Shown: positions 62,601 to 64,000 of the stretch, piece after piece
Numbering within the stretch: the stretch's first letter is position 1
Layout of the letters: the number at the start of each line of letters is the position of its first letter
Translations under genes and position numbers: made by a program
Source: Phaeodactylum tricornutum CCAP 1055/1
Taxonomy: Eukaryota; Bacillariophyta; Bacillariophyceae; Surirellales; Neidiaceae
DNA: 64,000 nucleotides
Direction of reading: 5' to 3'
Assembly (NCBI RefSeq): GCF_000150955.2
Contig: NC_011688.1
Coordinates: 248,001-312,000, forward strand
Notes under the pieces: model-generated
The model's database searches: none
What the model was told of the DNA's origin: nothing
The model's input: the letters and a program-made list of their open reading frames with translations, nothing else

Positions 62601-62695
62601 CCAGATAGAGATAAAAGCGTTGACTGTGAAGGAGAACACTCAGACGTGCTTCCATCGTCTTCCTGTGCTTCTGTATCAAACGATTTGGTTGCCAT
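59663..62695 (-). CDS. Protein with two pleckstrin homology (PH) domains and 11-residue amphipathic repeats
   Basis: 1010 aa, no intron, from ATG 62695 (the frame is open 45 bases further but without ATG). The first ~350 residues are acidic and Ser-rich. PH domain 1 (about residues 390-510) runs from 'WKKGPLKKRTLG' through 'WKVKYVELRRGNLCYYEDSG' to 'ERQEWMKAIQAAV'. A mostly helical middle follows. PH domain 2 (about residues 725-830): 'ISGWLRTKGRKSGSKWRKRF' through 'VLSYYEAEFPRPHGLQG' to 'CLEWKDAIQTAID'. After it comes a tandem set: GGIRVIKEATG, GGIKVIRNAKD, GGIKVIRGSIR and a partial copy. PH domains bind phosphoinositides or proteins; the repeat could form a membrane-lying helix. Likely a peripheral membrane scaffold; exact role unknown. 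Confidence 0.88.
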   Translation of the reverse strand: MATKSFDTEAQEDDGSTSECSPSQSTLLSLSGPPLFTSSSDNVPHKTKSAPIEDFSGYATPVLGQIRDDTASSNMPSPLYDEGYSEDMVLSDEELGEFLEDDDDDEETDEASNTLIRSVPVQRHSASELRMDRDFEEFVSHESDADDEGEDDEARNNSIIDKKLKDSCVHQSRTVIPKPPLHHRSGGSLVAVSSGDARGTRVNPSPVASAPNSPADRAYQYRRRSSSLGRPRRESMPSRHLLRYFRNLGSGGLGGSRNASFDYPSSEIGHTRSADADLEGDEELTSDENSYGANEFESSSDDSNAVGTGLFGRMQRPPVWSEMVALPQQFILTASSPNYLDPVLVARQKEISMAEADRFVSEHGLLLQAALQLMAERDQVGVEGSIDTADNIWKKGPLKKRTLGVGRRRSRPSSNWKVKYVELRRGNLCYYEDSGASGGRKIIHLRQTDTAVRKVSSKASGYVFEVSVQGYPSRVWMANSPEERQEWMKAIQAAVIGETDDLHRELDLTPHQKTLETYTSLRRKCESIDNHDTYVATVREAVNVNPVLRVPLVWVRDQLKESSSSRVEIEKASKLPKAPYRRLKTSIREFWISMSHISFAINGIAIAKQSSAASQRTLGALTRCILEVDKAFVTNDTTLGDERTLISELQAVSFARDILMSVLNSKERQDDLCSVHNLLNSDLVVHIPREEESVQIEISFAGEDLARDELPELSTEISGWLRTKGRKSGSKWRKRFAVLSGSVLSYYEAEFPRPHGLQGQYILENMTTVQEVESDDDQAFVLSVAIGDERRWLGFEEHDRCLEWKDAIQTAIDSCTPTDATVFAGPRSKSILKGAERVIKGAIPDGSLRGGIRVIKEATGGGIKVIRNAKDGGIKVIRGSIRGAVGMLRSSRYQGGNDANPEIRRRPSMHMLMNNAPTGKKEPTVQCLVQASRTFDVIKRCEASSQQGHVLFTVRVKLFQAFLLSGGSNGRIARGNALVELEFLGLGPADQTALCGRLGEDLESSRKQET

Positions 62696-63040
62696 TTTCG
62701 CAGATGCAAAATAGCGCGAGCGGCCTGTCGGTATGCACAATGATACAACGCATAAAGCGGAGAGGCAGCAACTGCCCTCTTCCGTGTCCGGCCCGGTCCG
62801 AATGCACTACTTGTAACCTTTCCACTGCGATTCGGAAAAGCAATATCCGTATGATTCGAACAGCGTGTCGGCTGAATTTTGCTGATGTGAGGTCCATCGT
62901 TCTTGTCGTACATGTGTCTGATTCGAGGCACATTTCAGACGCTTTTCAGCCAATCCCTGACGGGCGTTCGTCTCCGATATGTAGGCAATGGAAGAATAAC
63001 TACGCGTTCGTCTCGAACTATCCTTTGCCTATGCAATCTA
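62696..63040. other. Spacer between PH-domain and TPR genes
   Basis: About 345 bp upstream of the PH gene and just beyond the stop of the TPR gene. Nothing recognised. Confidence 0.5.
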
Positions 63041-64000
63041 TTATTTTAGCGTTTCCAATTTGATCATTTTTTTTTGCAAGGATTCCGACCATCCTAGTTG
63101 CTCGTCCAAGAATGCCGAATTCTTAAAACGTGAGCAGGACATGGACACTGCGGGGTTTGTGTCGTCAATACTAAATTTGAGCCGTTTTGGTTCATCCAAG
63201 GGCACCCCATCTTTTTTGGCGTTGCGCTGAGAGGCATCAACTTGTAGTTGTTCCAATCGCTCGCAGGCCCGTCCCAACGTTGCTTCCGCATCGGCGACGG
63301 AACCTTCGTCCCAAAGCAATGCTGCCAGTGCCATTCTACCTTCACCTTCCTTGGCAATGAGCCGTTGCAGTAAGCCCACATCCCGGGCTTCGATGCCTTT
63401 GGTTTTTGCAATAGCCTTCTGCAAAATAGATTTCGCTTCGCTCGTTTGCCCGGAACCCCCGGCGAGATCGATCCCTGCGTCAATCACCGCCATGACTCCT
63501 CGAGGTTTGTCACCAATTTCGTCAAAGGCAGTGCCTGAGAGAGAGTGAGCGTAAGCTGCCTGTTTCCAGTCATTGACCTGTCTCAGGACCGTGCCCCATT
63601 CCCAAGCAGCGTACGGATTGCGGGTGGCGCCGTCTTCGAGCAATTCGGCATCTGTATCCCAATCTTCACGCGAAGTCAGCTTTAACGAGAGTTCGTAATC
63701 GCCGGCGGCTTGTTTGGTCTGAGCTTTCGTCAAAGCCGTGCCTTGAGATTTGAGGGCCCGGGCCCGGCCGAGCAAGGCGGACGGGAGTTCAATCGGGTCG
63801 GCCTGATCCCCGCCAGGACCCTGCAATAACTCAATGGCCTTTGTGTAATCACTGACGGCGGCCTTGGAGTCCGCCAAGAGTGTGTAACAATCTCCGCGCA
63901 CGCGGTACAGTCCAGCTAGTTCGTCGGGCGGCTGGCCTTGCCAACGTTCCACTACCTGAGTCAGTAAAACGAGAGATGCGTCGAGGTCTCGTTCCACACC
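63041..64000 (-). CDS. TPR-repeat protein, N-terminal part outside window
   Basis: The frame is open to the window edge, so the start lies beyond 64000; at least 318 aa are present. Tetratricopeptide helix pairs are seen: 'LAGLYRVRGDCYTLLADSKAAVSDYTKAIEL', 'AAYAHSLSGTAFDEIGDKPR' and 'GRMALAALLWDEGSVADAEATLGRACERL'. The C-terminus has a conserved-looking close, 'SCSRFKNSAFLDEQLGWSES' before a basic tail, which I recall from plastid TPR proteins of plants and algae (unverified). Function not assigned; compartment cannot be judged without the N-terminus. Confidence 0.82.
   Translation of the reverse strand, partial: GVERDLDASLVLLTQVVERWQGQPPDELAGLYRVRGDCYTLLADSKAAVSDYTKAIELLQGPGGDQADPIELPSALLGRARALKSQGTALTKAQTKQAAGDYELSLKLTSREDWDTDAELLEDGATRNPYAAWEWGTVLRQVNDWKQAAYAHSLSGTAFDEIGDKPRGVMAVIDAGIDLAGGSGQTSEAKSILQKAIAKTKGIEARDVGLLQRLIAKEGEGRMALAALLWDEGSVADAEATLGRACERLEQLQVDASQRNAKKDGVPLDEPKRLKFSIDDTNPAVSMSCSRFKNSAFLDEQLGWSESLQKKMIKLETLK

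Overview
This window looks like nuclear DNA of a diatom, most likely the pennate Phaeodactylum tricornutum or a close relative (inference). The reasons are: a fucoxanthin-chlorophyll a/c light-harvesting (Lhcf) gene; several plastid proteins that begin with a signal peptide followed by an A-F junction of the ASAFAP type; short GT-AG introns (about 65-120 nt) that restore conserved protein families when removed; stramenopile/diatom families (DUF6824, the 'VSFGSVFIREY...GDHP' motif); and compact intergenic spaces. I recognise about 30 protein-coding genes. I saw no convincing tRNA, rRNA, CRISPR or mobile element. One assembly gap (50 N) sits in a poly-C tract at 37033-37082.

Layout. 1-9060: 3' part of an MscS-type channel, a secreted S10 carboxypeptidase, two divergently transcribed Cys-rich single-pass membrane proteins, and a REX4/ISG20-like exonuclease. 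9.1-14 kb: gene-poor, with one acidic protein carrying the GDHP motif and a few doubtful ORFs. 14-21 kb: an FCP1/SCP-type CTD phosphatase, a dysferlin-domain-like membrane protein, the Lhcf antenna gene, a tiny membrane protein and a large type I membrane protein. 21.5-31.6 kb: a CGI-58/ABHD5-like hydrolase, an L-lactate/glycolate permease, plastid LL-diaminopimelate aminotransferase, a TPR-like protein and a pyruvate kinase with a mitochondrial-looking presequence. 31.7-39.9 kb: a cytochrome b5-domain membrane protein, glucose-6-phosphate dehydrogenase, the 24 kDa (NDUFV2) subunit of complex I, a small plastid protein whose start codon appears to be split off by an intron, and a nucleotide-sugar transporter. 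40.7-64 kb: a DUF6824 protein, a plastid-targeted arsenite methyltransferase, a frame-disrupted sulfotransferase-like gene, a large PPR protein with a 44-residue repeat, MAF1, an ankyrin/coiled-coil protein, an OTUD6-type deubiquitinase, a kinesin-6-like motor, a two-PH-domain protein with 11-residue amphipathic repeats, and the 3' part of a TPR protein.

How the genes relate. There are no operons; neighbours are mostly unrelated housekeeping genes on both strands. Several touch plastid or mitochondrial metabolism (antenna, lysine synthesis, lower glycolysis, complex I, pentose phosphate entry, organellar RNA handling by PPR). The most striking non-gene signal is the 9-mer TCACWGTCA (either strand), seen at least 18 times, nearly all between genes and often upstream of start codons, where about one is expected by chance. 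All gene models and intron junctions come from reading frames, splice-site words and family conservation; no transcript data were used.
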